This document shows positions 33,025 through 39,734 of a DNA stretch of 39,734 nucleotides, in pieces. Each line of letters starts with the position of its first letter. Within the stretch, counting starts at the first letter, position 1. The stretch comes from Chryseobacterium sp. Leaf201 (GTDB lineage Bacteria > Bacteroidota > Bacteroidia > Flavobacteriales > Weeksellaceae). The notes beneath the pieces are model-generated. The model was not told the origin of the DNA and ran no database searches. It was given only the letters and a program-made list of their open reading frames with translations. A program made the translations under genes and the position numbers. The DNA lies in assembly GCF_001421435.1 (NCBI RefSeq), contig NZ_LMKA01000071.1:1-39734 (forward strand), read 5' to 3'.

Positions 33025-34719
33025 TTATTTAGAAAAATATTGTAATTGTTCTGCAATCGGGCCTAAGGTAAGTGCAGGGAAGAATGACAGCGCGGCAATC
33101 AGGAGGATCACGGCTAAAGTCATGAATCCGAAAGTAGCAGTATCTGTTTTCAGCGTTCCTGCACTTTCCGGGATGTATTTTTTTCCGGCCAGTAATCCTG
33201 CAATCGCAATCGGGCCGATAATCGGGATGAACCTTGAAAGCAGCAGCACAATTCCCGTTGAAATATTCCACCATGGAGTATTGTCGCCCAGGCCTTCAAA
33301 CCCGGAACCGTTATTGGCAGAAGAGGAAGTGAATTCATACAGCATTTCACTGAACCCGTGGAATCCGGGATTGTTGAGCGTTTTGGCTCCGAATTCCGGC
33401 AGATACGCTGTTAACGCAGTCCCGACAAGGATCAGGAACGGATGAAATAAAGCGACAATCATAGCGATCTTCATTTCTTTGGCTTCGATTTTCTTGCCTA
33501 AAAACTCAGGCGTTCTTCCGACCATCAGGCCGCTCATAAATACAGCGAGGATGATGAAAATGAAATAGTTGAGAATCCCGACGCCACAGCCACCGTAGAA
33601 ACAGTTGATCATCATGGCCAGCAGCTGGTTCATTCCGGAAAGCGGCATGGTGCTGTCATGCATGGCATTCACCGAACCTGTTGAGATCACCGTTGTGGCA
33701 ATGCTCCAGTAGGCTGAAGCGGCACTTCCGAAACGGATTTCCTTCCCTTCCATAGCACCGAGATGAGAATCGGTTCCCATTTGGGTAATCAGCGGATTTC
33801 CGTTGGTTTCATTGATGACATTCGGAACCGTAAGTGCGAGAAATCCTATCGTCATGACCGTGAAAATGACCCACGAAAGCTTTCTTTTCTTCAAATAAAA
33901 TCCGAGGGCAAAGACCAATGCAAAAGGAATAATCATCTGGGTAACCATTTCGGTCATATTTGTCAGGTAATTCGGGTTTTCAAGCGGGTGTGCCGAGTTG
34001 GCTCCGAAAAATCCGCCACCGTTGGTTCCCAGGTGTTTAATGGCAATAAAGGCTGCCGCCGGACCTCTGGAAACCTCAATGTCCTGGCCTTCCAGTGTCG
34101 TAAGATGGTCTTTGCCTTCAAACGTCATCGGGCTGCCGTTGGCAGAAAGAATAAAGGCGACCACAATGCTGACCGGAACCAGGATTCTGATAATGGATTT
34201 GGTGAAAAAGTCGTAAAAATTACCCAGTTCCGTAGTGGTTCTGTCTTTAAATGCTTTGAACAGCACAGCCATTGCAGCCATGCCTGTTGCAGCGGTTACA
34301 AACTGCAGGAACATAAGATACAGCTGGCTGAGGTAACTCACCCCCGTCTCCCCGGAATAATGCTGTAAATTACAGTTGACCAGAAAAGAGATGGCGGTAT
34401 TAAAGGCAAGATCCGGAGACATATCAGGATTGCCGTCAGGATTGAGGGGAAGCCACGACTGGTTTGACAAGATGAAAAATCCCAGCACAAACCACACGGC
34501 ATTGATCGTCAGCAGGGCATACATATTCTGCTTCCAGGTCATCTGCCTGTTGGGGTTGATCCCTGAGACTTTATAAATTAAATTTTCAACCGGCTGAAAA
34601 ATCCGGTCTGTAAGGTTTGTTTTATACCCGTAAACATCAGCAATATATTTTCCTAAGAAAATACCGATGACCAATGTGATGGCAAACATGGCAATAATGC
34701 CTAAAATTTCTGTATTCAT
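33025..34719 (-). CDS. kdpA: potassium-transporting ATPase subunit KdpA
   Basis: A 564-residue polytopic membrane protein, the potassium-selective channel-like subunit of KdpFABC, related to the SKT family with four pore loops. Visible conserved stretches are SFLVNCNLQHYSGETGVSYL, then GTNGGGFFGANSAHPLENPN, then the MHDSTMPLSGMNQLLAMMIN segment and SSANNGSGFEGLG. Length and start (ATG 34719) are normal. It starts 9 bp after the stop of kdpF. Membrane segments are spread along the whole chain. Confidence 0.97.
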   Translation of the reverse strand: MNTEILGIIAMFAITLVIGIFLGKYIADVYGYKTNLTDRIFQPVENLIYKVSGINPNRQMTWKQNMYALLTINAVWFVLGFFILSNQSWLPLNPDGNPDMSPDLAFNTAISFLVNCNLQHYSGETGVSYLSQLYLMFLQFVTAATGMAAMAVLFKAFKDRTTTELGNFYDFFTKSIIRILVPVSIVVAFILSANGSPMTFEGKDHLTTLEGQDIEVSRGPAAAFIAIKHLGTNGGGFFGANSAHPLENPNYLTNMTEMVTQMIIPFALVFALGFYLKKRKLSWVIFTVMTIGFLALTVPNVINETNGNPLITQMGTDSHLGAMEGKEIRFGSAASAYWSIATTVISTGSVNAMHDSTMPLSGMNQLLAMMINCFYGGCGVGILNYFIFIILAVFMSGLMVGRTPEFLGKKIEAKEMKIAMIVALFHPFLILVGTALTAYLPEFGAKTLNNPGFHGFSEMLYEFTSSSANNGSGFEGLGDNTPWWNISTGIVLLLSRFIPIIGPIAIAGLLAGKKYIPESAGTLKTDTATFGFMTLAVILLIAALSFFPALTLGPIAEQLQYFSK

Positions 34720-34728
34720 GATTGTTGG

Positions 34729-34806
34729 TTAAAATTTTTCAGGTTTCATCAGGACGTAGCAGATATACCCGAATGCAAGCAGGGAAAGAAAAAATAAACT
34801 CCACAT
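34729..34806 (-). CDS. kdpF: KdpF small membrane subunit
   Basis: A 25-residue peptide, MWSLFFLSLLAFGYICYVLM then KPEKF. One membrane segment followed by the Lys-Pro-Glu-Lys-Phe end is typical of KdpF, which sits at the KdpA/KdpB interface and stabilises the complex. It lies directly before kdpA (9-bp gap), the normal place. Confidence 0.85.
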   Translation of the reverse strand: MWSLFFLSLLAFGYICYVLMKPEKF

Positions 34807-34811
34807 AATTT

Positions 34812-34895
34812 TTATATTTGATCAAAGAATTCAACGGATTTGTATAAAAGCCAGAACATGCCTGCACACAGCAGGATTAAACCGATGGTCATCAT
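34812..34895 (-). CDS. 27-residue membrane peptide upstream of kdpF
   Basis: MMTIGLILLCAGMFWLLYKS then VEFFDQI: one hydrophobic helix with a charged aromatic end, of the same style as KdpF, ending 5 bp before the kdpF start. I do not know a name for it. Its position and likeness to KdpF suggest a further small subunit or leader peptide of the Kdp pump. The start could be either of the two adjacent Met codons. Confidence 0.5.
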   Translation of the reverse strand: MMTIGLILLCAGMFWLLYKSVEFFDQI

Positions 34896-34999
34896 ACCGC
34901 TGTAATTAAAGTTAGAATGGTGAAGACTGCATACGAAACAATCAGCCGGCTGAATGCCGGGTGCTCCTGTTTTCTGAACGTTTTTCTTGAAACTGTCAT
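34892..34999 (-). CDS. 35-residue peptide at the head of the kdp operon, uncertain
   Basis: The frame MTVSRKTFRKQEHPAFSRLI then VSYAVFTILTLITAV has a basic start and a hydrophobic end, and its stop overlaps the start codons of the next small gene (GTATGATG). That overlap and the topology support a real gene, but a competing frame over the same DNA is also open, with no ATG of its own. It could be a leader peptide. Confidence is low. Confidence 0.3.
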   Translation of the reverse strand: MTVSRKTFRKQEHPAFSRLIVSYAVFTILTLITAV

Positions 35000-35017
35000 T
35001 TTTTAAATATTTTATTC

Positions 35018-35033
35018 TGTACTGTTAATGCCA
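35018..35033 (-). promoter_or_regulatory. weak sigma-54-like promoter candidate before the kdp operon
   Basis: On the minus strand TGGCATTAACAGTACA keeps the -24 element (TGGCA) and the spacing of TGGCAC-N5-TTGCA, but the -12 GC reads AC. It would place transcription start just before ATG 34999. I list it because the adjacent regulator is of the sigma-54-dependent type; the match alone is not convincing. Confidence 0.25.
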
Positions 35034-35115
35034 AAATAAAGTCCATTGTGCTGATATTTTATATAAGTGGTTTATTGATAGTGAGTTATTTGGATTTTAA
35101 ACAATGCCGGAAAAC

Positions 35116-35140
35116 AAAAAAGCCTATCATTATGATAGGC
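35116..35140 (-). terminator. intrinsic terminator after the response-regulator gene
   Basis: On the minus strand GCCTATC-ATAAT-GATAGGC (35140-35122) is followed by six T. It separates the regulator gene from the kdp genes, so the two are distinct transcription units. Confidence 0.8.
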
Positions 35141-35166
35141 CTGTTATTAAATTGATAGGATGTAAT

Positions 35167-36492
35167 TTATCTCAGATGGTATTCTTCCAGTTTGCGGTAC
35201 AGTGTGGCAATCCCGATTTCAAGTAACCGTGAAGCCTCGGCTTTATTGCCTTTGGTATACTGTAAAACTTTTAGGATATGTTCTTTTTCCAGGGATCGTA
35301 TACTTAAAGAATCGTTTTCTGCAGGAGGTTTTTCAGAATAGTGAGGAAGGCTTTCCGGGTCTAAAACATTGTCGTTCATTAAGATCAGGCTTCTTTCCAC
35401 CGTATTGCGGAGTTCCCGGATGTTCCCTTTCCAGTCGTTTTTTTCCAGGATCTTGTAATATTCCGGCAGTACCTGAACTGCCTGCAGGTGCATTTTTTTC
35501 GAAAATATACTGACAAAGCCTTTTGCCAGGGCTTTTATATCATCTTTCCTTTCGCGGAGTGCCGGCAGCCTGATTTCAAAGATATTCAGCCTGAAATATA
35601 GATCTTCCCTGAAATTTCCGTTTCGGATTTCTTCTTCCAAGTTTCTGTTGGTCGCGGCAATCAACCGGAAATCTGATCTGGAAACTTTGGTTTCCCCCAT
35701 TTTGATGAATTCCCTGGTTTCCAGCACACGGAGCAGCTTGGCCTGGAGTTCTACCGGCATTTCACCGATTTCGTCCAGAAATAAAGTCCCTCCGTTGGCT
35801 TCTTCTACGAGGCCTTTCTTATCTTTTACGGCTCCTGTGAATGCCCCGGCTTTGTGCCCGAAAAGCTCGCTTTCCAGGATGTCTTTGCTGAAGGCGGAAC
35901 AGTTGATGGCTACGAAGCTGTTTTTCTTCCGGTCGCTTCCTTCATGGATGGCATTGGCAAATACTTCTTTTCCAGTTCCGGTTTCTCCGGTCAGGAGAAC
36001 GGTGGCATCCGTAAGTGCCACTCTTTCCGCCAGTTTTTTGGACTGGAGAATCTGGGATGAAGTCCCGATAATACTTTCAAATCCTTTTTGGACGGTATTT
36101 TTCTGAATAATCCCGGATTTGTTATGCTTTACTTTTTCCAGCGCTTTGTATACTAGGGGAATAATTTTCTCATTGTCATCACCTTTTACCAGATAGTCAT
36201 AGGCTCCGTTTTTCATCGCCTGGACGGCATCCGTGATATTTCCGAAGGCCGTCATTAAGATCACTTCCAGATAAGGATATTTCGACTTGACAGATTTGAC
36301 CAGATCAACCCCGAACGCATCGGGGAGGCGGACATCGCTTAAGACCACGTCAAATTCATACTGTTCCAGCATGGTCATTGCCGAGCGGGCCGTTGAAGCC
36401 TGTTTTACGTTAAAATCTTCCTGGGAAAGGATCATTCCCAAAAGTTTCAGGAGCTTGATTTCGTCATCAATGATCAGAATGGTTCCGGACAT
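35167..36492 (-). CDS. NtrC-type sigma-54-dependent response regulator, likely Kdp regulator
   Basis: A 441-residue regulator from ATG 36492 (MSGTILIIDDEIKLLKLLG). Residues 1-115 are the receiver with phospho-acceptor Asp53 (LSDVRLPD). The AAA+ sigma-54 activation domain has Walker A GETGTGKE at 169-176, the sigma-54 contact loop GAFTGA at 216-221 and Walker B GGTLFLDEIGE. The last 40 residues are a Fis-type helix-turn-helix (NKAEASRLLEIGIATLYRKL). I preferred this start over ATG 36555 because a -7 box at 36517-36524 lies between them. It is placed before the kdp operon on the same strand, where an OmpR-type KdpE would be expected; no KdpE is in the window. It is probably phosphorylated by the split KdpD kinase at the other end of the operon. 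Confidence 0.88.
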   Translation of the reverse strand: MSGTILIIDDEIKLLKLLGMILSQEDFNVKQASTARSAMTMLEQYEFDVVLSDVRLPDAFGVDLVKSVKSKYPYLEVILMTAFGNITDAVQAMKNGAYDYLVKGDDNEKIIPLVYKALEKVKHNKSGIIQKNTVQKGFESIIGTSSQILQSKKLAERVALTDATVLLTGETGTGKEVFANAIHEGSDRKKNSFVAINCSAFSKDILESELFGHKAGAFTGAVKDKKGLVEEANGGTLFLDEIGEMPVELQAKLLRVLETREFIKMGETKVSRSDFRLIAATNRNLEEEIRNGNFREDLYFRLNIFEIRLPALRERKDDIKALAKGFVSIFSKKMHLQAVQVLPEYYKILEKNDWKGNIRELRNTVERSLILMNDNVLDPESLPHYSEKPPAENDSLSIRSLEKEHILKVLQYTKGNKAEASRLLEIGIATLYRKLEEYHLR

Positions 36493-36516
36493 GGTGGGTG
36501 TGTTAGAAAACAGGTA

Positions 36517-36524
36517 CAAACTTA
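36517..36524 (-). promoter_or_regulatory. response-regulator promoter -7 box TAAGTTTG
   Basis: On the minus strand TAAGTTTG matches TAnnTTTG and lies 25 bp upstream of ATG 36492. It decides the start, since the longer frame's ATG at 36555 would be upstream of the transcript. Confidence 0.5.
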
Positions 36525-36600
36525 TTGAATTTATTCGGTAAGATGTGCCGGGCAATGCATGTTTTTAAAATCTGTAGTGTTTATACCGGCCTTTCTTCCT

Positions 36601-36686
36601 TAGCCCGGATAGAAGCGGTTACCCCGCAGCCGGAAGGTTCATGCGGCGGCGCGAGGCGTATGAGCGGATAGCCGGAAACAGCTCCT
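36601..36686. repeat. GC-rich intergenic repeat-like element
   Basis: Bases from TAGCCCGGATAGAAGCGG to GAGCGGATAGCCGG and CAGCTCC stand out as much more GC-rich than their surroundings. I recall elements of the form GGAGCT...GGCTATCCGCTC...GGGGTAACCGC...GGGGCTA (minus-strand reading) scattered between genes in Chryseobacterium and relatives. The core repeats GCGG and GCGGATAG can fold into a structured RNA. No second copy lies in this window. The rest of the 346-bp gap between the regulator and the peptidase holds the two promoters and nothing else I can see. Confidence 0.5.
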
Positions 36687-36793
36687 GAAATAATTGACAA
36701 TCAGTTTTAACGGGAACTTTAGTTTTATTTTTCACAAATGATGATTATAGACGCATTAGTTATAAAAACCATGACGATTCTCTTACGATTGCT

Positions 36794-36801
36794 TACATTT
36801 G
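36794..36801 (+). promoter_or_regulatory. M16 peptidase promoter -7 box TACATTTG
   Basis: TACATTTG matches TAnnTTTG and lies 29-38 bp upstream of the two possible start codons. The -33 region is not recognisable. Confidence 0.5.
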
Positions 36802-36838
36802 TATACCTCAGGTTTCTGAGTACAATGAAATGATAATT

Positions 36839-39706
36839 ATGACGAAAAAAAGATACCAGGAAACGGTCCATACTGATCCCAACACCTACGAATATATCAC
36901 CGTCACCAATGACGAAAACCAGGTAAGAATCTACACCCTTAAAAACGGGCTGAAGGTTTTTCTTGCCCGGAATTCTGATGCGCCCAGAATTCAGACCTAC
37001 ATTCCGGTCAGAACGGGAAGCAATAATGATCCTGCTGACAATACCGGGCTTGCGCATTACCTGGAACATATGATGTTTAAGGGGACTTCCCGAATCGGAA
37101 CCCAGGACTGGGAAAAGGAAAAAGTGCTGCTGAACCGGATTTCAGACCTGTATGAAGAGCACAAAGCGGAACCGGATGCTGCCAAAAAAAGAGACATTTA
37201 CAAAAAAATAGATGAAGTTTCCCAGGAAGCCAGCGAATATGCCATTGCCAATGAATATGACAAGGTAATTTCTTCTCTGGGTGCGTCCGGGACCAATGCC
37301 CATACGTGGTTTGATGAAACGGTTTATAAAAACAACATCCCGAACAACGAGCTGGAAAAATGGCTGAAAATTGAGAAGGAAAGGTTTTCGGAGCTGGTGC
37401 TCCGCCTTTTCCATACAGAGCTGGAATCCGTGTATGAAGAATTCAACCGTGCCCAGGATAATGATTCCAGGCTCGTACAGTATGAAATGATGGATGCTTT
37501 GTTCCCGAATCATCCGAACGGGCAGCAGACGACCTTAGGAAAAGCGGAACACCTGAAAAACCCTTCCATGAAGGCAATCCATCAGTATTTTGATGATTAT
37601 TATGTGCCCAACAACTTTGCTGTGGTTTTGGTAGGCGACCTTGATTTTGAGAAAACAATCCAGTTGGTGGATCAGTATTTCGGAGAGCTTCCCTATAAAG
37701 AGCTTCCGGAAAAAACACCGGTCACAGAAGAGCCGATTACGGGAATTGTAAAAAGAACCGTAAAAAGCCCTACGACACCAAGAATCCAGCTGGCCTGGAG
37801 AACCGAAAGCTATGCAACCCGCGAAGCCATGCTTGCCGATATTGCCGCCAACATCTTAAGCAACAGAGGAGAGGCCGGACTGCTGGACCTGCATATCAAC
37901 CAGACCCAAAAGATGCTGTGGGCACAGGCTTATTCGGTAGGCCTGAAGGAATACGGATATTTTTCCGTTGTGGCGGTCCCTAAAGAAAACCAGACACTGG
38001 AAGAAGCGGAAGATATGGTCATGAAAGAAATTGAACGGCTTAAAAGCGGCGATTTCCCGGACTGGATGCTTCCTGCCATCATCAATGATTTCAAGCTGCA
38101 GAGGATGAAATCTTTGGAAACCGCAGACGGACTGGCTACCAATCTGTACGATACCTACATCAAAGGCAGAACCTGGGAAGAGGAGCTGAATGAAATGGAT
38201 GAATATGAAGAGTTTACCAAAGAGGATGTCATTGCTTTTGCCCGGGAATTTTTCAGGGATAATTATGTAGCAGTCTACAAGGAAAAAGGAGTTAACGACC
38301 AGCTGTTGCGTGTGGATAACCCCGGGATTACACCCATAAAAATCAACCGTGAAGCACAGTCTGATTTCCTGAAAGCCATTCTGGATGAAAAAACGGCAGA
38401 TATTGAGCCTGAGTTTATTGATTATGACAGGGAAATTCAGAGAGAAACCATTAAGGAGAAGCAGATAAGTTTTGTTAAAAACAAATACAATGATTTGGCC
38501 CAGGTCCATTTCATATTTCCTATGGGAAGTGACCATGATAAAAATCTGGTAATCGCCACGCAGCTTCTACAGTATCTGGGGACTGAACAGTACTCACCCG
38601 AAGACCTGAAAAACGAGTTTTTTAAGATCGGCGTTAGCAATGACTTTAAAACCACGAGCGACCAACTCCTGATTACCCTGAACGGCCTTGAGGAGCATAT
38701 GGAGCAGGGAATAAAGCTGCTTCAGCACTGGATGCAGCAGGTAAAACCGGATCAGGAAATTTATAATCAGTTTGTAGAAAACGTCCTGGAAAACCGGGCC
38801 GCTGTAAAGAAAGACAAAAACCGGATCATGACAGCGCTGACCAACTATACCAAGCTGGGTGCATTTTCAAGATTTACCGATGTTATCTCAAAAGAGGAAC
38901 TGGAAAACAGCGGACCGGAAGTATTCACCGACACAGTAAAATCTTTGTTTGAATATCCTTATCAGCTCTTTTTCTACGGAAAAGATTTTGAACATTTCAA
39001 GACTTATATTCCGGATTATATTGAGCCGGAAAGCCGTCAGATCACTGAACCGAGGCCATATCCTGAACCGGAAACTGCCGGGAATGTTTATTTCACCGAC
39101 TATGATATGGTCCAGATGGAAATGACCAAAGTAGGACGCGGAAATGAAGTGAATACGGGCAATTTCGGAAAGATCAATGTTTTCAATGAATATTTCGGAA
39201 GAGGGCTTTCGTCCATCGTATTCCAGGAAATCCGTGAAAGCAAAAGTCTCGCCTATTCTGCCTATGTTTCCTATGCGCCGAATGCAGAAAGGGGGCACCA
39301 CGATTATATTACCACCTATATCGGGACACAGCCGGACAAGCTCCAGATTGCCGTAGATACGCTGGCTGAACTGATGGCTGAACTGCCGGATGTGCCCGCT
39401 CAGTTTGAGAATGCCCGGAATGCAGCGATGAAGCAGATTGCCTCTACCCGCATTACCAGAACCAATGTATTCTTCAATACCTTAAGGCTGAAAAAACTGG
39501 GGATTGCATATGATTTCAGAAAAGATATTTATGAACAGATCAGGAACCTGAATTTTGAAAACCTGAAAGCATTTTACCATACAGAAATAAAATCTGTACA
39601 GTTCAATACCGCCATTATCGGGAAGAGGGAAAACCTCAACCGGGAAGCTGCCGGGAAGCTGGGAACTTTTAAGGAAGTCAGTCTGGAAGATATTTTCGGA
39701 TATTAA
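36839..39706 (+). CDS. M16 (insulinase-type) zinc metallopeptidase
   Basis: A 955-residue two-module M16 peptidase (958 from ATG 36830). The inverted zinc motif HxxEH is HYLEH at residues 73-77, and the downstream Glu ligand lies in the ELESVYEEFNRAQDN segment. The second, inactive module runs over about residues 480-955, with the R-Y-pair-type segment FQEIRESKSLAYSAYVSYAP near 800. Length and layout resemble pitrilysin-like enzymes. There is no signal peptide, so it probably acts in the cytoplasm on peptides, though many relatives in this phylum are exported. A shorter helical insertion (about residues 100-145) separates the zinc motif from the conserved core. It is a single-gene unit with its own -7 box. 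ATG 36839 (MTKKRYQ) is preferred only slightly. Confidence 0.93.
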   Translation: MTKKRYQETVHTDPNTYEYITVTNDENQVRIYTLKNGLKVFLARNSDAPRIQTYIPVRTGSNNDPADNTGLAHYLEHMMFKGTSRIGTQDWEKEKVLLNRISDLYEEHKAEPDAAKKRDIYKKIDEVSQEASEYAIANEYDKVISSLGASGTNAHTWFDETVYKNNIPNNELEKWLKIEKERFSELVLRLFHTELESVYEEFNRAQDNDSRLVQYEMMDALFPNHPNGQQTTLGKAEHLKNPSMKAIHQYFDDYYVPNNFAVVLVGDLDFEKTIQLVDQYFGELPYKELPEKTPVTEEPITGIVKRTVKSPTTPRIQLAWRTESYATREAMLADIAANILSNRGEAGLLDLHINQTQKMLWAQAYSVGLKEYGYFSVVAVPKENQTLEEAEDMVMKEIERLKSGDFPDWMLPAIINDFKLQRMKSLETADGLATNLYDTYIKGRTWEEELNEMDEYEEFTKEDVIAFAREFFRDNYVAVYKEKGVNDQLLRVDNPGITPIKINREAQSDFLKAILDEKTADIEPEFIDYDREIQRETIKEKQISFVKNKYNDLAQVHFIFPMGSDHDKNLVIATQLLQYLGTEQYSPEDLKNEFFKIGVSNDFKTTSDQLLITLNGLEEHMEQGIKLLQHWMQQVKPDQEIYNQFVENVLENRAAVKKDKNRIMTALTNYTKLGAFSRFTDVISKEELENSGPEVFTDTVKSLFEYPYQLFFYGKDFEHFKTYIPDYIEPESRQITEPRPYPEPETAGNVYFTDYDMVQMEMTKVGRGNEVNTGNFGKINVFNEYFGRGLSSIVFQEIRESKSLAYSAYVSYAPNAERGHHDYITTYIGTQPDKLQIAVDTLAELMAELPDVPAQFENARNAAMKQIASTRITRTNVFFNTLRLKKLGIAYDFRKDIYEQIRNLNFENLKAFYHTEIKSVQFNTAIIGKRENLNREAAGKLGTFKEVSLEDIFGY

Positions 39707-39711
39707 ATAAA

Positions 39712-39734
39712 AGCTTCGGCCGCTCCAAAGGAGC
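39712..39734 (+). terminator. probable terminator after the M16 gene, cut by the window
   Basis: GCTCC-AAA-GGAGC at 39722-39734 is the top of a stem; the bases before it (AGCTTCGGCC) probably form the left arm, whose partner lies beyond the window. Confidence 0.4.

Noticed and set aside
33763..34368. Plus-strand open frame of 201 codons opposite kdpA
   Set aside because: The antisense of a conserved gene with an Arg/His/Gly-rich composition typical of a shadow frame.
37856..38536. Minus-strand open frame of 226 codons opposite the M16 gene
   Set aside because: Entirely antisense to a conserved coding region; no start context or domain.
1..39734. CRISPR array, tRNA, rRNA or insertion sequence
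   Set aside because: No regularly spaced repeats, tRNA-like cloverleaf, rRNA stretch or transposase was seen on reading the window; a covariance-model scan was not possible.

Overview
The window looks like a chromosomal segment of a Bacteroidota bacterium of the Flavobacteriia/Weeksellaceae type, close to Chryseobacterium. The grounds are the type VI secretion proteins of the Bacteroidota subtype (T6SSiii), promoters with the Bacteroidota -7 box TAnnTTTG, no obvious Shine-Dalgarno dependence, many short lipoproteins with a Ser-Cys or Asn-Cys lipobox, moderate-to-low GC, and a Kdp operon of the Bacteroidota kind. The species assignment is inference from memory of these families; no search was run.

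Region 1 (about 1-17,780, + strand) is a T6SS effector island. It has two hcp/tssD genes, two near-identical vgrG/tssI genes, clpV/tssH, a LysM-containing probable hub protein and a periplasmic lytic transglycosylase. Each vgrG is followed after 2 bp by an effector and then by lipoprotein genes that are its likely immunity proteins. Effector 1 carries a HEIGH zinc-metalloprotease motif in an AT-rich C-terminal half and is followed by four related lipoprotein genes, two of them frameshifted. Effector 2 is a Tle-type DUF2235 phospholipase followed by a DUF2931 lipoprotein. The two effectors share an N-terminal segment of about 50 residues. The two hcp genes share a promoter layout: two TCGTA-N4-TACGA-type sites 21 bp apart, ending 50 bp upstream of an identical TATCTTTG box. 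An orphan Imm51-type gene closes the island. The other core T6SS genes (tssB, C, E, F, G, K and the membrane complex) are not in the window.

Region 2 (about 17,990-20,920) is an intact DNA polymerase I gene with its own promoter and terminator.

Region 3 (about 20,947-25,951, - strand) is a decaying accessory zone. Imm22, an HD-domain small alarmone hydrolase and two unknown genes are intact. At least five other genes are broken: a membrane protein with several frameshifts, a second membrane protein with one homopolymer frameshift, a YdeI/OmdA-like gene with a Trp-to-amber change, a membrane protein with a frameshifted C-terminus, and a RelE/ParE toxin with about three frameshifts that have also changed the end of its antitoxin. 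A 97-bp direct repeat marks a past duplication.

Region 4 (about 25,988-36,530, - strand) is a potassium-uptake locus: an NtrC-type sigma-54 response regulator, then small membrane peptides, kdpF, kdpA, kdpB, kdpC, a beta-barrel porin, a KdpD N-terminal (KdpD plus Usp) protein and a separate HAMP-PAS histidine kinase. The sensor is therefore split, and an NtrC-like regulator stands where KdpE would be expected.

Region 5 (about 36,600-39,734, + strand) has a GC-rich intergenic repeat-like element and a 955-residue M16 (insulinase-type) peptidase, with the start of a terminator at the window edge. No rRNA, tRNA, CRISPR array or insertion sequence was recognised.
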